From Reticulitermes speratus (Eukaryota > Arthropoda > Insecta > Blattodea > Rhinotermitidae): DNA of 64,000 nucleotides. The position numbers and the translations under genes were made by a program. The stretch lies in NCBI GenBank assembly GCA_021186555.1, contig JAJKFL010000039.1, positions 42,882,597 to 42,946,596 on the forward strand, written 5' to 3'. Numbering within the stretch: the stretch's first letter is position 1; every line of letters begins with the position of its first letter. Below, in pieces: positions 21,533 through 32,498 of this stretch. The notes below the pieces were generated by a model, which saw nothing but the letters and a program-made list of their open reading frames with translations, was not told where the DNA came from and did no database searches.

Positions 21533-24500
21533 CAAAGCCCAGTGGTTACTATATGTACCACCATGTTTAACATTCAACAATTCTACGTTCTGCCCACACA
21601 GTGTATTTATGTGTTTTGTGTGGATCTCAGAACAAACAGCGATTATTTCACTGTACAACATTAACTGACTGGTTTGTATAACTGAGACGGAGTGTGTTTA
21701 CTGCGCGGTACGGACTGTATTTATGTGTTTTGTGTGGATCTCAGAACAAATAGCGATTATTTCACTGTACAACATTAACTGACTGGTTTGTATAACTGAG
21801 ACGGAGTGTGTTTACTGCGCGGTACGGACTGTATTTATGTGTTTTGTGTGGATCTCAGAACAAATAGCGATTATTTCACTGTACAACATTAACTGACTGG
21901 TTTGTATAACTGAGACGGAGTGTGTTTACTGCGCGGTACGGACTGTATTTATGTGTTTTGTGTGGATCTCAGAACAAATAGCGATTATTTCACTGTACAA
22001 CATTAACTGACTGGTTTGTATAACTGAGACGGAGTGTGTTTACTGCGCGGTACGGACTGTATTTATGTGTTTTGTGTGGATCTCAGAACAAATAGCGATT
22101 ATTTCACTGTACAACATTAACTGACTGGTTTGTATAACTGAGACGGAGTGTGTTTACTGCGCGGTACGGACTGTATTTATGTGTTTTGTGTGGATCTCAG
22201 AACAAACAGCGATTATTTCACTGTACAACATTAACTGACTGGTTTGTATTACTGAGACGGAGTGTGTTTACTGCGCGGTACGGACTGTATTAAATATAAT
22301 GTATATTAACCCTCTAAAGCCCAGTGGTTACTATATGTACCACCAGTTTAACATTCAACAATTCTACGTTCTGCCCACACAGTGTATTTATGTGTTTTGT
22401 GTGGATCTCAGAACAAATAGCGATTATTTCACTGTACAACATTAACTGACTGGTTTGTATAACTGAGACGGAGTGTGTTTACTGCGCGGTACGGACTGTA
22501 TTTATGTGTTTTGTGTGGATCTCACAACAAACAGCGATTATTTCACTGTACAACATTAACTGACTGGTTTGTATTACTGAGACGGAGTGTGTTTACTGCG
22601 CGGTACGGACTGTATTAAATATAATGTATATTAACCCTCTAAAGCCCAGTGGTTACTATATGTACCACCAGTTTAACATTCAACAATTCTACGTTCTGCC
22701 CACACAGTGTATTTATGTGTTTTGTGTGGATCTCAGAACAAACAGCGATTATTTCACTGTACAACATTAACTGACTGGTTTGTATAACTGAGACGGAGTG
22801 TGTTTACTGCGCGGTACGGACTGTATTAAATATAATGTATATTAACCCTCTAAAGCCCAGTGGTTACTATATGTACCACCAGTTTAACATTCAACAATTC
22901 TACGTTGCCCACACAGTGTATTTATGTGTTTTGTGTGGATCTCAGAACAAACAGCGATTATTTCACTGTACAGCATTAACTGACTGGTTTGTATTACTGA
23001 GACGGAGTGTGTTTACTGCGCGGTACGGACTGTATTATATATATAATGTATATTAACCCTCTAAAGCCCAGTGGTTACTATATGTACCACCAGTTTAACA
23101 TTCAGAAATTCTACGTTCTGCCCTCACAGTGTATTTATGTGTTTTGTGTGGATCTCAGAACAAACAGCATTATTTCACTGTACAACATTAACTGACTGGT
23201 TTGTATAACTGAGACGGAGTGTGTTTACTGCACGGTACGGACTGTATTTATGTGTTTTGTGTGTGATCTCAGAACAAATAGCGATTATTTCACTGTACAA
23301 CATTAACTGACTGGTTTGTATAACTGAGACGGAGTGTGTTTACTGCGCGGTACGGACTGTATTTATGTGTTTTGTGTGGATCTCACAACAAACAGCGATT
23401 ATTTCACTGTACAACATTAACTGACTGGTTTGTATTACTGAGACGGAGTGTGTTTACTGCGCGGTACGGACTGTATTAAATATAATGTATATTAACCCTC
23501 TAAAGCCCAGTGGTTACTATATGTACCACCAGTTTAACATTCAACAATTCTACGTTCTGCCAACACAGTGTATTTATGTGTTTTGTGTGGATCTCAGAAC
23601 AAATAGCGATTATTTCACTGTACAACATTAACTGACTGGTTTGTATAACTGAGACGGAGTGTGTTTACTGCGCGGTACGGACTGTATTTATGTGTTTTGT
23701 GTGGATCTCACAACAAACAGCGATTATTTCACTGTACAACATTAACTGACTGGTTTGTATTACTGAGACGGAGTGTGTTTACTGCGCGGTACGGACTGTA
23801 TTAAATATAATGTATATTAACCCTCTAAAGCCCAGTGGTTACTATATGTACCACCAGTTTAACATTCAACAATTCTACGTTCTGCCCACACAGTGTATTT
23901 ATGTGTTTTGTGTGGATCTCAGAACAAACAGCGATTATTTCACTGTACAACATTAACTGACTGGTTTGTATAACTGAGACGGAGTGTGTTTACTGCGCGG
24001 TACGGACTGTATTAAATATAATGTATATTAACCCTCTAAAGCCCAGTGGTTACTATATGTACCACCAGTTTAACATTCAACAATTCTACGTTCTGCCCAC
24101 ACAGTGTATTTATGTGTTTTGTGTGGATCTCAGAACAAACAGCGATTATTTCACTGTACAGCATTAACTGACTGGTTTGTATTACTGAGACGGAGTGTGT
24201 TTACTGCGCGGTACGGACTGTATTTATATATAATGTATATTAACCCTCTAAAGCCCAGTGGTTACTATATGTACCACCAGTTTAACATTCAACAATTCTA
24301 CGTTCTGCCCTCACAGTGTATTTATGTGTTTTGTGTGGATCTCAGAACAAACAGCGATTATTTCACTGTACAACATTAACTGACTGGTTTGTATAACTGA
24401 AACGGAGTGTGTTTACTGCGCGGTACGGACTGTATTAAATATAATGTATATTAACCCTCTAAAGCCCAGTGGTTACTATATGTACCACCAGTTTAACATT

Positions 24501-25215
24501 CAACAATTCTACGTTCTGCCCACACAGTGTATTTATGTGTTTTGTGTGGATCTCAGAACAAACAGCGATTATTTCACTGTACAGCATTAACTGACTGGTT
24601 TGTATAACTGAGACGGAGTGTGTTTACTGCGCGGTACGGACTGTATTTATGTGTTTTGTGTGGATCTCAGAACAAACAGCGATTATTTCACTGTACAACA
24701 TTAACTGACTGGTTTGTATAACCGAGACGGAGTGTGTTTACTGCGCGGTACGGACTGTATTTATGTGTTTTGTGTGGATCTCAGAACAAACAGCGATTAT
24801 TTCACTGTACAACATTAACCGACTGGTTTGTATAACCGAGACGGAGTGTGTTTACTGCGCGGTACGGACTGTATTTATGTGTTTTGTGTGGATCTCAGAA
24901 CAAACAGCGATTATTTCACTGTACAACATTAACTGACTGGTTTGTATAACTGAGACGGAGTGTGTTTACTGCGCGGTACGGACTGTATTTATGTGTTTTG
25001 TGTGGATCTCAGAAGAAACAGCGATTATTTCACTGTACAACATTAACTGACTGGTTTGTATAACTGAGACGGAGTGTGTTTACTGCGCGGTACGGACTGT
25101 ATTTATGTGTTTTGTGTGGATCTCAGAACAAACAGCGATTATTTCACTGTACAACATTAACTGACTGGTTTGTATAACTGAGACGGAGTGTGTTTACTGC
25201 GCGGTACGGACTGAA
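21533..25215 (+). mobile_element. T114 composite array: tandem whole elements with 1-3 monomers each
   Basis: The first stretch (21533-22293) is a head plus about seven monomers. From 22310 on, TTAACCCTCTAAAGCCCAGT junctions recur with CCCT at 22310, 22635, 22846, 23057, 23496, 23821, 24032, 24244 and 24455. The spacings are 325, 211, 211, 439, 325, 211, 212 and 211 bp, which is 211 + 114k with k = 0-2. Each junction reads TATAATGTATATTAACCCTC with a single shared TTAA. The last segment holds about six monomers and ends CGGACTGAAACTG. Confidence 0.92.
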
Positions 25216-25246
25216 ACTGAGTAGAATTCAGGTTAGTCTTTAATTA

Positions 25247-25390
25247 GGCCGTGTTATGGCTCAGACAGTCAGTCAACGGCCTCTCACCGCGGAGGCTCCA
25301 TATGAGATTTGTCGTGTATAAAGAGGCAGTGGGACAGATGTTTCTCCGAGTACTTCTCCGTTCCACCAATGCTGCATATTCATCATCTAC
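25247..25390 (+). mobile_element. SINE family D copy, plus strand, degenerate
   Basis: It begins GGCCGTGTTATGGCTCAGAC and shares GGCCTCTCACCGCGGAGGC, CATATGAGATTTGTCGTG, AGGCAGTGGGACAG, GTACTTCTCCGTTCC-like text and a CATCATC-rich end with the minus-strand copies at 36.4 and 54.2 kb. The B-box core is lost. Confidence 0.55.
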
Positions 25391-25730
25391 TGGTGGCTCT
25401 TACCAGAAGGACAAACGGACGGACGAATCCACGAACCTTCCTACAAGCAATGATCATTCGGATATTGTGGAGAACTGGATGGAAAGCTGCCTACTTTCAC
25501 TGAGCCTTTAGACGGCTGACTGCCTTTTACCTTCATACGACCTTCAGTAAATTTCATAACAACATCGCCTGTCTTGTTAGGGCCAGTGAAATGTCACAGG
25601 TTCCTCGGGGGTTGCTGCAGGGCGGACCCAGCCTGTTGTAAACAGGGCTGTTGACATGTCACAACAGCTAAAGGGCACTGTGTGTGACTTAGACATGACA
25701 ACACGTGACTTAAGCACAGAGCAACGTTAT
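25391..25730. other. Intervening sequence, nothing recognised
   Basis: Two overlapping short frames occur, neither with a family motif. The 28-bp array follows directly. Confidence 0.4.
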
Positions 25731-26863
25731 TACAGTAAGTCAGTTCTGCACACACAAATACAGTATGTCAGTTCTGCACACACAAATACAGTAAGTCAGT
25801 TCTGCACACACAAATACAGTATGTCAGTTCTGCACACACAAATACAGTAAGTCAGTTCTGCACACACAAATACAGTAAGTCAGTTCTGCACACACAAATA
25901 CAGTAAGTCAGTTCTGCACACACAAATACAGTAAGTCAGTTCTGCACACACAAATACAGTAAGTCAGTTCTGCACACACAAACACAGTATGTCAGTTCTG
26001 CACACACAAATACAGTAAGTCAGTTCTGCACACACAAATACAGTATGTCAGTTCTGCGCACACAAATACAGTAAGTCAGTTCTGCACACACAAATACAGT
26101 AAGTCAGTTCTGCACACACAAATACAGTAAGTCAGTTCTGCACACACAAATACAGTAAGTCAGTTCTGCACGCACAAATACAGTAAGACAGTTCTGCACA
26201 CACAAATACAGTAAGTCAGTTCTGCACACACAAATACAGTAAGTCAGTTCTGCACACACAAATACAGTAAGTCAGTTCTGCACACACAAATACAGTAAGT
26301 CAGTTCTGCACACACAAATACAGTAAGTACAGTTCTGCACACACAAATACAGTAAGTCAGTTCTGCACACACAAATACAGTAAGACAGTTCTGCACACAC
26401 AAAACAGTAAGTCAGTTCTGCACACACAAATACAGTAAGTCAGTCTGCACACACAATACAGTAAGTCAGTTCTGCACACACAAATACAGTAAGTCAGTTC
26501 TGCACACACAAATACAGTATGTCAGTTCTGCGCACACAAATACAGTAAGTCAGTTCTGCACACACAAATACAGTAAGTCAGTTCTGCACACACAAATACA
26601 GTAAGTCAGTTCTGCACACACAAATACAGTAAGTCAGTTCTGCACACACAAATACAGTAAGTCAGTTCTGCACACACAAATACAGTAAGACAGTTCTGCA
26701 CACACAAATACAGTAAGTCAGTTCTGCACACACAAATACAGTAAGTCAGTTCTGCACACACAAATACAGTAAGTCAGTTCTGCACACACAAATACAGTAA
26801 GTCAGTTCTGCACACACAAATACAGTAAGACAGTTCTGCACACACAAACACAGTAAGACAGTT
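25731..26863. repeat. 28-bp minisatellite, about 40 copies
   Basis: The unit CAGTTCTGCACACACAAATA + CAGTAAGT repeats every 28 bp (for example GTAAGT at 25875 and 25903). Variants are CAGTATGT and CAGTAAGA, plus a few 1-bp indels near 26330-26460. Each standard unit contains GTAAGT, the same hexamer as a consensus 5' splice site. Confidence 0.95.
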
Positions 26864-27778
26864 GCTCATTCACATGCACATTTACAGTAATGCCTAGTGT
26901 TGCTCTGTGTGTGTCTTAGGGCTAAAATTAATTTAAAATTTAACGTTTTTTGATGCAGTTGTAATTATGTAAATATGGTTGTTCTCCGACATATGAAAAA
27001 CCGGGTTAGCTGAGTCAGCATAGTGACTGTGCTGCGAGTTGGACGATCCAGATTTCGACCTCCGAGAGTAGAAAGAGGTTCATGTCTAGCCAGAAGTACA
27101 ATACATTCAGACTAAACATAATGTATTTATCTTACACATTCAGCGTTGTGTTTAGAATGAATATATTGTACTTCTGTTTATACTGAAAACACAACCGGGA
27201 TGAGTGGCTTTAAGATTTGTCTTCCCCGAAACGTCCAGACCGTTTCTGTGACCGACTCAGTCTGCTGTTCAGTGGGTAACGAGGCCTCATTCCCCGGGAA
27301 TAAAACGGATGGGGCGTGAGGCTGAGAACTCGCTGAAAAATATTGCCGAGTTTAAGCATTATATTCAGTGGCGTACCTTGTAATGGCCGCCCCTAAAGCA
27401 ATTACCAACTTACAAAGCCACATCTGTTTGTTACGTTTCCGTTTTGTTTCATTCAGCAGTTCGCAATTTGTTGACGGCTGAAAATCAAATTTTGTAATTT
27501 AAAATGTTTATTTTACATTCCCATGGACTGCCGCCGGGGGGCGTCTGCACCCTTTGCCCCCTCTCCCCAGCTACCCCCTGGCTATGCCTCCACTTCACCT
27601 ATACACCTTCTTGACGTGCTTACAGAAGATATATAAATGTGCAGGTTAACAGGTTGTAATGAGACATGTTGCAAATAACGTTTGGAGTTGGAGTTTTGTT
27701 ATTACGGAAATGAACATTAGCAATAAATGTTTTGTAGCTGAGCGTCTGTCGTCATTTTGAAGGAAGACTATAAAATTA
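26864..27778. other. Intervening sequence with one degenerate tRNA-like head
   Basis: At 27000-27068, CCGGGTTAGCTGAGTCAGCA...GAGTTGGACGATCCAGATTT resembles an old SINE A head, with a B box decayed to GATTTCGACCTCC. Nothing else is recognised. Confidence 0.4.
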
Positions 27779-27815
27779 GTTAGTCAGTTAATTAGTCAGT
27801 TAGTTAGTCAGTTAG
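27779..27815. repeat. (AGTT/AGTC)n tetranucleotide tract
   Basis: Repeated GTTAGTCA/GTTAGTTA tetramers occur here. The same type of tail follows the LINE copies at 49.98 and 62.94 kb, although no LINE body is visible here. Confidence 0.7.
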
Positions 27816-27870
27816 TTGCTCGGCTCTTACACCAAATTCCAGTGTCCATTGAGCTGCAGATGACTGACAG

Positions 27871-28378
27871 GTTCTGTGGTTCTGTAACAAGGTGCTGTGT
27901 GTGTGTTCTGTAACAAGGTGCTGTGGTTCTGTAACAAGGTGCTGTGGTTCTGTAACAAGGTGCTGTGGTTCTGTAACAAGGTGCTGTGGTTCTGTAACAA
28001 GGTGCTGTGGTTCTGTAACAAGGTGCTGTGGTTCTGTAACAAGGTGCTGTGGTTCTGTAACAAGGTGCTGTGGTTCTGTAACAAGGTGCTGTGGTTCTGT
28101 AACAAGGTGCTGTGGTTCTGTAACAAGGTGCTGTGGTTCTGTAACAAGGTGCTGTGGTTCTGTAACAAGGTGCTGTGGTTTGTAACAAGGTGCTGTGGTT
28201 CTGTAACAAGGTGCTGTGGTTCTGTAACAAGGTGCTGTGGTTTTGTAACAAGGTGCTGTCTGGTTCTGTAACAAGGTGCTGTGGTTCTGTAACAAGGTGC
28301 TGTGGTTTTGTAACAAGGTGCTGTGGTTCTGTAACAAGGTGCAGTGGTTCTGTAACAAGGTGCTGTGGTTCTGTAACG
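27871..28378. repeat. 21-bp minisatellite, about 24 copies
   Basis: The unit CTGTAACAAGGTGCTGTGGT+T is 21 bp, a multiple of three, so it stays open in several frames on both strands (for example VTRCCGS heptapeptides). Single-base changes interrupt the phase near 28180 and 28259. Confidence 0.95.
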
Positions 28379-28812
28379 ACGGTGAAGTGACGTGGGAAAC
28401 ACAAAGTACGAACGCCCACGCTACGTGTCGACTGCCGGTCAGTTCGCAGCGGTCCGACAGCCTTACGTGTGGACGTTCGCTACGCGGTCAGTAGGTTGCA
28501 GTCGCGTTCGTTGGTGGACATTCGTCTTAGTGTTGACATTCTGAGCAGGAGGCATCAGGTGCGAAAACGAAGGAGAAAGCAGCTTTCTTCCTTCGCACCA
28601 AAATACAGGTGACATTAACACAGGAATTTATGTACTGAAAACTGTGTTGGCAGCCCGAAAGTTGTTCGGCTTTCGTGTGTCAAGCATGCAGACAGCTTCA
28701 AGCCGCAATAAGCATGTAACGACAAGATCTGTGACACTGTCAGCGCAGTGTGAACAGCGACGGTGTGGAAGTACAGTCTAGCAGCCTTTTTCAGGACGAC
28801 ACATCAGCAGAG
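28379..28812. other. Intervening sequence, nothing recognised
   Basis: This is moderately GC-rich sequence between the 21-bp array and a SINE A insert, without an identifiable gene or repeat. Confidence 0.4.
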
Positions 28813-28813
28813 T

Positions 28814-29103
28814 GGCCCGCGATAGCTCAGTCGGTATAGCAACTCGCTACAAGCTGGACGGTCCGGGGATCGAATCCCGGTGGGAGCGAGATTTTCAGCA
28901 GCCGTCCAGACCGGCCCTGGGGCCTACCCAGCCTCCTGTACGATGGGTACCAGGTCATTCCCGGGGGTAAAGCGGCCGGGGCGTGGCGTTGACCACCCAC
29001 CCTCATCTAGTGCCGGGGTTAAAGAAAGAGTAGAGCTGTACCTCTACTCCCCCTCTGGGCCTTCATGGCTTGTTCTAGGGAGAACTCTACCTTTACCTTT
29101 ACC
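28814..29103 (+). mobile_element. SINE family A, near full length
   Basis: The head GCCCGCGATAGCTCAGTCGG and B box GGGGATCGAATCCCGG are followed by the full body and a (CTTTAC)n tail. CAGAGT lies just upstream (about 28808-28813) and again just after the tail (about 29110-29115), possibly a short target-site duplication. Confidence 0.88.
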
Positions 29104-29744
29104 ATTCTCAGAGTTGTTTTAGACTGTCAATTGGGCTATGTCGTGCCCAGCTGGTATTCAACCTCCAGGTGTACGATTCCCATTGTCTTTAGACCAGGGG
29201 TCACTGTCACATGTTACATGGTCAGAATATCTGATCATGTAACATGTGATATGAAACGTGTGAGGTAGCGTAAGTGTACCGCGACTAAATGGAGGTCAGA
29301 GGTCAGCTTCATGCCAGAGACACTACGTACTGGAAAGGAGTGATTGTTATGCGACAAGTAGCAAGCTGGGAGGGCCAGAGACGATTAGACTATTGCAAGT
29401 ACCGGACATGGACAGCGATACATCGGACGTCTAGCCCATAGCTTGATCGTACAGGCTAAGCTGTTTGAGCTGCGGTCTAGATATGGTGGAGAATTGTGGG
29501 AGAGCATGTCGACAGGTGTGGCAGAAGGCAGTGAGATGTGGAGCTGCGGACTGGAGATTGTGGTGACAACGTAAGATAAGAGCAGATGTGTCAGATTGTG
29601 ACGTAGTGCATTGTGATATGGTCGTGGGATTGGGCGTAGTGTACTGCGTGGGTAGTACAGCGACTTATTGGAGGTTTGAGTAATACAGTGACTTTGGAGA
29701 GTTTAATTGTAGGATAAGAGAGTAACATACTGCAGGTGTAGGCT
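29104..29744. other. Intervening sequence, nothing recognised
   Basis: I see no repeat family or gene. A T114 head fused to GGTGTAGGCTGAGTGG starts at the right edge. Confidence 0.4.
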
Positions 29745-30792
29745 GAGTGGTTACTATATGTACCACCAGTTTAACATTCAACAATTCTACTTTCTGCCCA
29801 CACAGTGTATTTATGTGTTTTGTGTGGATCTCAGAACAAACAGCGATTATTTCACTGTACAACATTAACTGACTGGTTTGTATAACTGAGACGGAGTGTG
29901 TTTACTGCGCGGTACGGACTGTATTTATATATAATGTATATTAACCCTCTAAAGCCCAGTGGTTACTATATGTACCACCATGTTTAACATTCACAAATTC
30001 TACGTTCTGCCCACACACAGTGTATTTTTGTGTTTTGTGTGGATCTCAGAACAAACAGCGATTATTTTAACTGTACAGCATTAACTGACTGGTTTGTATA
30101 ACTGAGACGGAGTGTGTTTACTGCGCGGTACGGACTGTATTTATATATAATGTATATTAACCCTCTAAAGCCCAGTGGTTACTATATGTACCACCATGTT
30201 TAACATTCACAAATTCTACGTTCTGCCCACACAGTGTATTTTTGTGTTTTGTGTGGATCTCAGAACAAACAACGATTATTTTAACTGTACAGCATTAACT
30301 GACTGGTTTGTATAACTGAGACGGAGTGTGTTTACTGCGCGGTACGGACTGTATTTATATATAATGTATATTAACCCTCTAAAGCCCAGTGGTTACTATA
30401 TGTACCACCATGTTTAACATTCACAAATTCTACGTTCTGCCCACACAGTGTATTTTTGTGTTTTGTGTGGATCTCAGAACAAACAGCGATTATTTCACTG
30501 TACAGCATTAACTGACTGGTGTGTATAACTGAGACGGAGTGTGTTTACTGCGCGGTACGGACTGTATTTATGTGTTTTGTGTGGATCTCAGAACAAACAG
30601 CGATTATTTCACTGTACAGCATTAACTGACTGGTTTGTATAACTGAGACGGAGTGTGTTTACTGCGCGGTACGGACTGTATTTATGTGTTTTGTGTGGAT
30701 CTCAGAACAAACAGCGATTATTTCACTGTACAGCATTAACTGACTGTTTGTATAACTGAGACGGAGTGTGTTTACTGCGCGGTACGAACTGA
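29745..30792 (+). mobile_element. T114 copy 4: tandem short whole elements then three monomers
   Basis: CCCTCTAAAG junctions at 29945, 30161 and 30375 are spaced 216 and 214 bp, the one-monomer size with small insertions. Here the heads read ACCATGTTTAACATTCACAA. The block ends with additional 114-bp monomers and GGTACGAACTGAGTCTTTAA. Confidence 0.88.
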
Positions 30793-31174
30793 GTCTTTAA
30801 AAGTAACGCAGTCTGTAAGGCGGTACATGCTGTAAGTGACAGCAACACCGTGTCACTCTGCTGCTTGCCATTTGGTGCCATGTTGGCTCAGTCGATGCAG
30901 TGACACTTCCTTTTCTCTTGTACTTTCTCGCTCGTATTATTCATGCAATTCCATCGGTGTCTCTTTGCTGTGTAATGCCCCAGTGGCATGTGACAGACGA
31001 GCAGTCAGTGACGCGCTATGTTCGTGTTCAGTGTACAAGTGTATACTGGCCTCGTGTCCGGCAGCGAGGTTGATGGCCGTCTGATTAGTGGATCACGCGG
31101 ACTTAAGTCTTCGGCTCCCACGTGCACTGAAGAGTTCTGCAGCGTCAGTCCTGTGTGAGCTAAAGTATGGCACT

Positions 31175-31300
31175 TCTGTCCCTAAGGATGGAACACAGGC
31201 GAGGATGTCTGAGAACAGGGTGGTGAGGGGAGCTTGTGGAGGTGAGCGGGAGGGGATGACGGACGGAAAATGTATGAGGAGGTTCATAAAACACTGAAAC
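31175..31300 (+). mobile_element. LINE fragment, plus strand
   Basis: The translation has SENRVVRGACGGEREGMTDG, matching the [20 protein letters not shown] block of the 49.5-kb LINE, then RFIKH against RLHNEE. It is cut off and faces an opposite-strand LINE fragment that begins 10 bp downstream. Confidence 0.6.
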
Positions 31301-31307
31301 AAGTTCC

Positions 31308-31516
31308 GTGTTCAGACACAGAAGACCCTGCATTTTACGGAACCCACAGTTCATTAAATTTTTCACAACAGCCCGCCTTGTCCTGAGCGAGATGTATCCA
31401 GTCCAAAACCTCCCATTCTTTCCTTTAAGATCAATTTTAATCTCATCCTCCCATGTATGTCTAGGTCTTCCAAGACCTCTCTTTCTTTCAGGGTCCCTCA
31501 TAAAACCAAATATTAT
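31308..31516 (-). mobile_element. LINE 3' fragment, minus strand, interrupted by SINE C
   Basis: The minus-strand translation contains DPERKRGLGRPRHTWEDEIK, the Gly-Arg-Pro-Arg/Trp-Glu-Asp block typical of non-LTR retrotransposon C-termini, and then DLKGKNGRFWTGY. The 5' continuation is replaced by SINE C at 31521. Confidence 0.75.
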
Positions 31517-31815
31517 AAAAGCCGGAAGGTCGCGGGTTCGATTCCCGATGGTGTCATTACAATTTTTCATTGACATAATCCTTCCGGTCGCACTATGGCC
31601 CTGGGGTCGACTCAGCCTCTAACTGAAATGAGTACCAGGAATATTTCCTTGGGGGTAAAGGCGGCCGGTGCGTAGCGCTTACAACCTTACCACCTTCATG
31701 TGCCGATTGTCTACAAATCTGGGAGCCTCAACCTCCTGGAACCCTAAGGGCCTGTCCAGGTCTGTAATGGTATTGCTTTACCTTTACCTTTACCTTTACC
31801 TTTACCTTTACCTTT
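31517..31815 (+). mobile_element. SINE family C, 5'-truncated
   Basis: It begins at GCCGGAAGGTCGCGGG, lacking the A box, with B box GGGTTCGATTCCC. The body matches the 12.7-kb copy. A (CTTTAC)n tail of six or more units ends it near 31815. Confidence 0.85.
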
Positions 31816-32377
31816 TATTCATATCGTTGTCTACGTCATAGTCACGTGACATATCAAGTTAAACATACATACATACGTACATACATAACACGATGGACTT
31901 TTGTATATAGTACATAATTATGTGGTTCACATGCTTACAAAAACATGTCAGTGACCAGCCTATGTCATTTTCCCCACTTGACCCACATTGCAAGCTGCTG
32001 TATCAAGTAGTCATTCCTACTGCCAACGCCACATTGTTCTCCTGCCACCATCTTTGCTGTGCAATGCTCACTGCCAGCCTGTATCGGCCCATCCAGTCAC
32101 AATTAATTCAGTATTTTAAGGCGAACGTCGCTTTGTGGTAAAAACATACAAATGTAAGGATACTGACTGTCAGTCAGCTGTTATTACACATTGTAAGGTT
32201 TTACTGCTACATGTTTCGGCACATATATGAGGAGACATCGTCAGGCTGAGGACGAATCGAAGGCAAATTGCTATGTGACTGACCTTTGTACTTTGTCCAT
32301 ATACACGCTTCAGATCGCTAAGTACAGCTACTCTAAAATTATAAGATAAGACGAAAACATTCTGTTTATAATTATAA
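31816..32377. other. Intervening sequence with microsatellite and hairpin block
   Basis: A (CATA)n tract lies at 31864-31888. A hairpin-core copy is at about 32205-32255. A 73-codon frame at 31920-32141 is unrecognised. Confidence 0.4.
32205..32255 (-). repeat. Hairpin-core element, weak-stem variant
   Basis: On the minus strand it reads GCCTGACGATG...GCCGAAACATGTAGC. The two conserved blocks are present, but the intervening stem is poor. Confidence 0.4.
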
Positions 32378-32379
32378 TA

Positions 32380-32399
32380 CAGTAGAACCTCGGTTATCC
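32380..32399 (+). repeat. Left terminal inverted repeat
   Basis: It is preceded by TA and pairs with 35003-35022, with one mismatch at the CGG/CGA position. Confidence 0.85.
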
Positions 32400-32498
32400 G
32401 AACTTCGCTTAACCGAAACTCTGGTTAAACGAAACGCCTTTTTTTACGCGATTCCCATAACTGTCTGCTGCGAGACACCTCTGAGCCTCTCGCCGTCA

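Noticed and set aside
25731..26863. CRISPR-like regular array
   Set aside because: Units are direct repeats without unique spacers, no cas genes are present and the window is eukaryotic. The same holds for the other arrays.
27804..28419. Repetitive frames on both strands (VTRCCGS and HLVTEPQ type)
   Set aside because: The 21-bp unit is a multiple of three and stop-free in several frames. There is no start context, signal peptide or unique domain.
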